Shown piece by piece: positions 6,774-7,758 of a DNA stretch of 7,758 nt. The notes beneath the pieces were generated by a model that saw only the letters and a list, made by a program, of their open reading frames with translations, was not told the DNA's origin and did not search any database. The translations under genes were made by a program, and so were the position numbers. This stretch comes from Methylotetracoccus sp. (GTDB taxonomy: Bacteria; Pseudomonadota; Gammaproteobacteria; Methylococcales; Methylococcaceae), in assembly GCA_025458755.1 (NCBI GenBank), contig JALORT010000084.1:1-7758 (forward strand), given 5' to 3'. Within the stretch, counting starts at the first letter, position 1; every line of letters begins with the position of its first letter.

Positions 6774-7758
6774 GTGCCTATTCGTTCGATCAAATCATTG
6801 CGGCGGCTGCTGCATATCCAGTGGGTCCTGCTCTACCACGGGTTAGACGACCTGGTGCTGGCCGCACCGCTGTTCCGCCCCATTCGCTTGCTGGCAACCC
6901 TGACCCCGGGCTACTGGCTGCGGGATGTGCGGGGCCCGCGTGCGGTGCGGGTTCGCCGCGCACTGGAGGATCTCGGCCCGATCTATGTCAAGTTCGGGCA
7001 GGCTTTGTCGACACGGCCGGATCTGTTGCCGGAGGACATCGCGGAGGAACTCGTCAAGCTGCAGGATCGCGTCCCACCTTTTCCCGGGTCCGAAGCGCGG
7101 CGCATCGTCGAGGACGTTCTGGGACAGCCAGTGACCGCACTGTTCGCCGAGTTCGACGAGACCCCTCTCGCTTCCGCGTCGATCGCTCAGGTCCATGCGG
7201 CCCGCCTGGCCGACGGCTGCGCGGTCGTCGTGAAGGTTCTCCGGCCGCATATCGAGAAGCGGATCCGCTCGGACCTCGGTTTGCTGTACCAGATGGCGAA
7301 AACGGCCGAACGCTTTTGGCCGGAGGCGCGCCGGCTGCGGCCGGTGGCAGTGGTCGCCGAGTTCGAGAAAACCCTGCTTGACGAACTGGACCTGGTGCGT
7401 GAGGCGGCCAATGCGACCGAAATCCGGCGCCGCTTCGAAAATTCGGACATGCTTTACATCCCGAAGGTTTACTGGGACTACACCCGACGTCAGGTGATGG
7501 TCATGGAGCGGATTTCGGGGATTCCGGTGGCCGATATCGATGCCATGAATCGGGCCGGAGTGAATCTGAAACTACTGGCCGAACGCGGCGTCGAGATTTT
7601 CTTCACGCAGGTGTTCCGGGACAACTTCTTCCACGCCGACATGCATCCCGGCAACATTTTCGTCGTCCCGGAGGCGCGTTATATCGCCATCGATTTCGGC
7701 ATTGTCGGAAGCCTGTCGCGTTCGGATCAGTACTATGTGGCCGAGAATTTCCTGGCGT
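6774..7758 (+). CDS. ubiB: UbiB, atypical protein-kinase-like ATPase for ubiquinone biosynthesis (N-terminal 328 aa)
   Basis: Membrane-associated ATPase of the UbiB/ADCK/COQ8 family, required for ubiquinone synthesis; it is thought to help extract or handle lipid intermediates rather than to phosphorylate proteins. Seen: 328 codons before the right edge, out of about 540-550 in the family. The family-specific KFGQ is at residues 73-76, the alanine-containing nucleotide loop ASASIAQV at 133-140, the ATP-binding Lys154 in VVKVLRP, the conserved EKTLLDELDLVREAANA segment from about 198, the catalytic-loop equivalent HADMHPGN at 287-294, and the metal-binding DFG at 307-309 (E. coli has DCG). GTG 6774 is the start because it gives the expected length before the LRRL..I segment and lies eight bases past ubiJ; no clear ribosome binding site, so coupling is likely. 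The C-terminal transmembrane helices expected in the family lie outside. Confidence 0.97.
   Translation, partial: MPIRSIKSLRRLLHIQWVLLYHGLDDLVLAAPLFRPIRLLATLTPGYWLRDVRGPRAVRVRRALEDLGPIYVKFGQALSTRPDLLPEDIAEELVKLQDRVPPFPGSEARRIVEDVLGQPVTALFAEFDETPLASASIAQVHAARLADGCAVVVKVLRPHIEKRIRSDLGLLYQMAKTAERFWPEARRLRPVAVVAEFEKTLLDELDLVREAANATEIRRRFENSDMLYIPKVYWDYTRRQVMVMERISGIPVADIDAMNRAGVNLKLLAERGVEIFFTQVFRDNFFHADMHPGNIFVVPEARYIAIDFGIVGSLSRSDQYYVAENFLA

Noticed and set aside
6383..7381. 332-aa open frame on the plus strand across ubiJ and ubiB
   Set aside because: It is in a different frame from both genes, whose motifs are clear. The product is low-complexity, rich in Arg, Gly, Pro and Ser.

Overview
This window looks like chromosomal DNA from a GC-rich (about 60% or slightly more, judged by eye), non-enteric gammaproteobacterium. 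The evidence is the gene order hslV-hslU-(DUF971)-ubiE-ubiJ-ubiB and the close residue-level resemblance of each product to its gammaproteobacterial counterpart. UbiJ in particular points to a proteobacterium that makes ubiquinone by the UbiE/J/B route. I cannot name a genus. Nothing suggests a plasmid, phage, transposon or CRISPR array, and I saw no rRNA or tRNA gene.

Left part (1-2699, minus strand): one large P-type ATPase gene, running off the left edge with 899 codons visible. The frame is open throughout and carries every catalytic P-type motif. Its M4, M5 and M6 segments keep the calcium ligands known from SERCA-type pumps. In front of the pump core is an extra N-terminal domain that looks like a heavy-metal-associated (HMA) fold but has no CxxC motif.

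Middle (2700-3048): a 349-bp divergent intergenic region with no convincing gene. It holds a perfect hairpin just upstream of the ATPase start, a tight cluster of overlapping palindromes, and an AT-rich block with a -10-like hexamer next to the hslV ribosome binding site.

Right part (3049-7758, plus strand): five tightly packed genes. hslV (TTG start) and hslU (ATGA overlap) encode the HslVU/ClpQY protease. A 119-aa DUF971 protein follows two bases after hslU. After a 61-bp gap come ubiE, ubiJ and ubiB (cut by the right edge), which act in the late steps and assembly of ubiquinone biosynthesis. The spacings suggest one co-transcribed unit, or two with a weak boundary at 5297-5357.

Most of the window is housekeeping. 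I did not find a convincing new multi-gene system. The parts worth a second look are the cysteine-bearing N-terminal domain of the calcium-type pump, the palindrome cluster in the divergent promoter region, and the DUF971 gene locked between the protease and ubiquinone genes.
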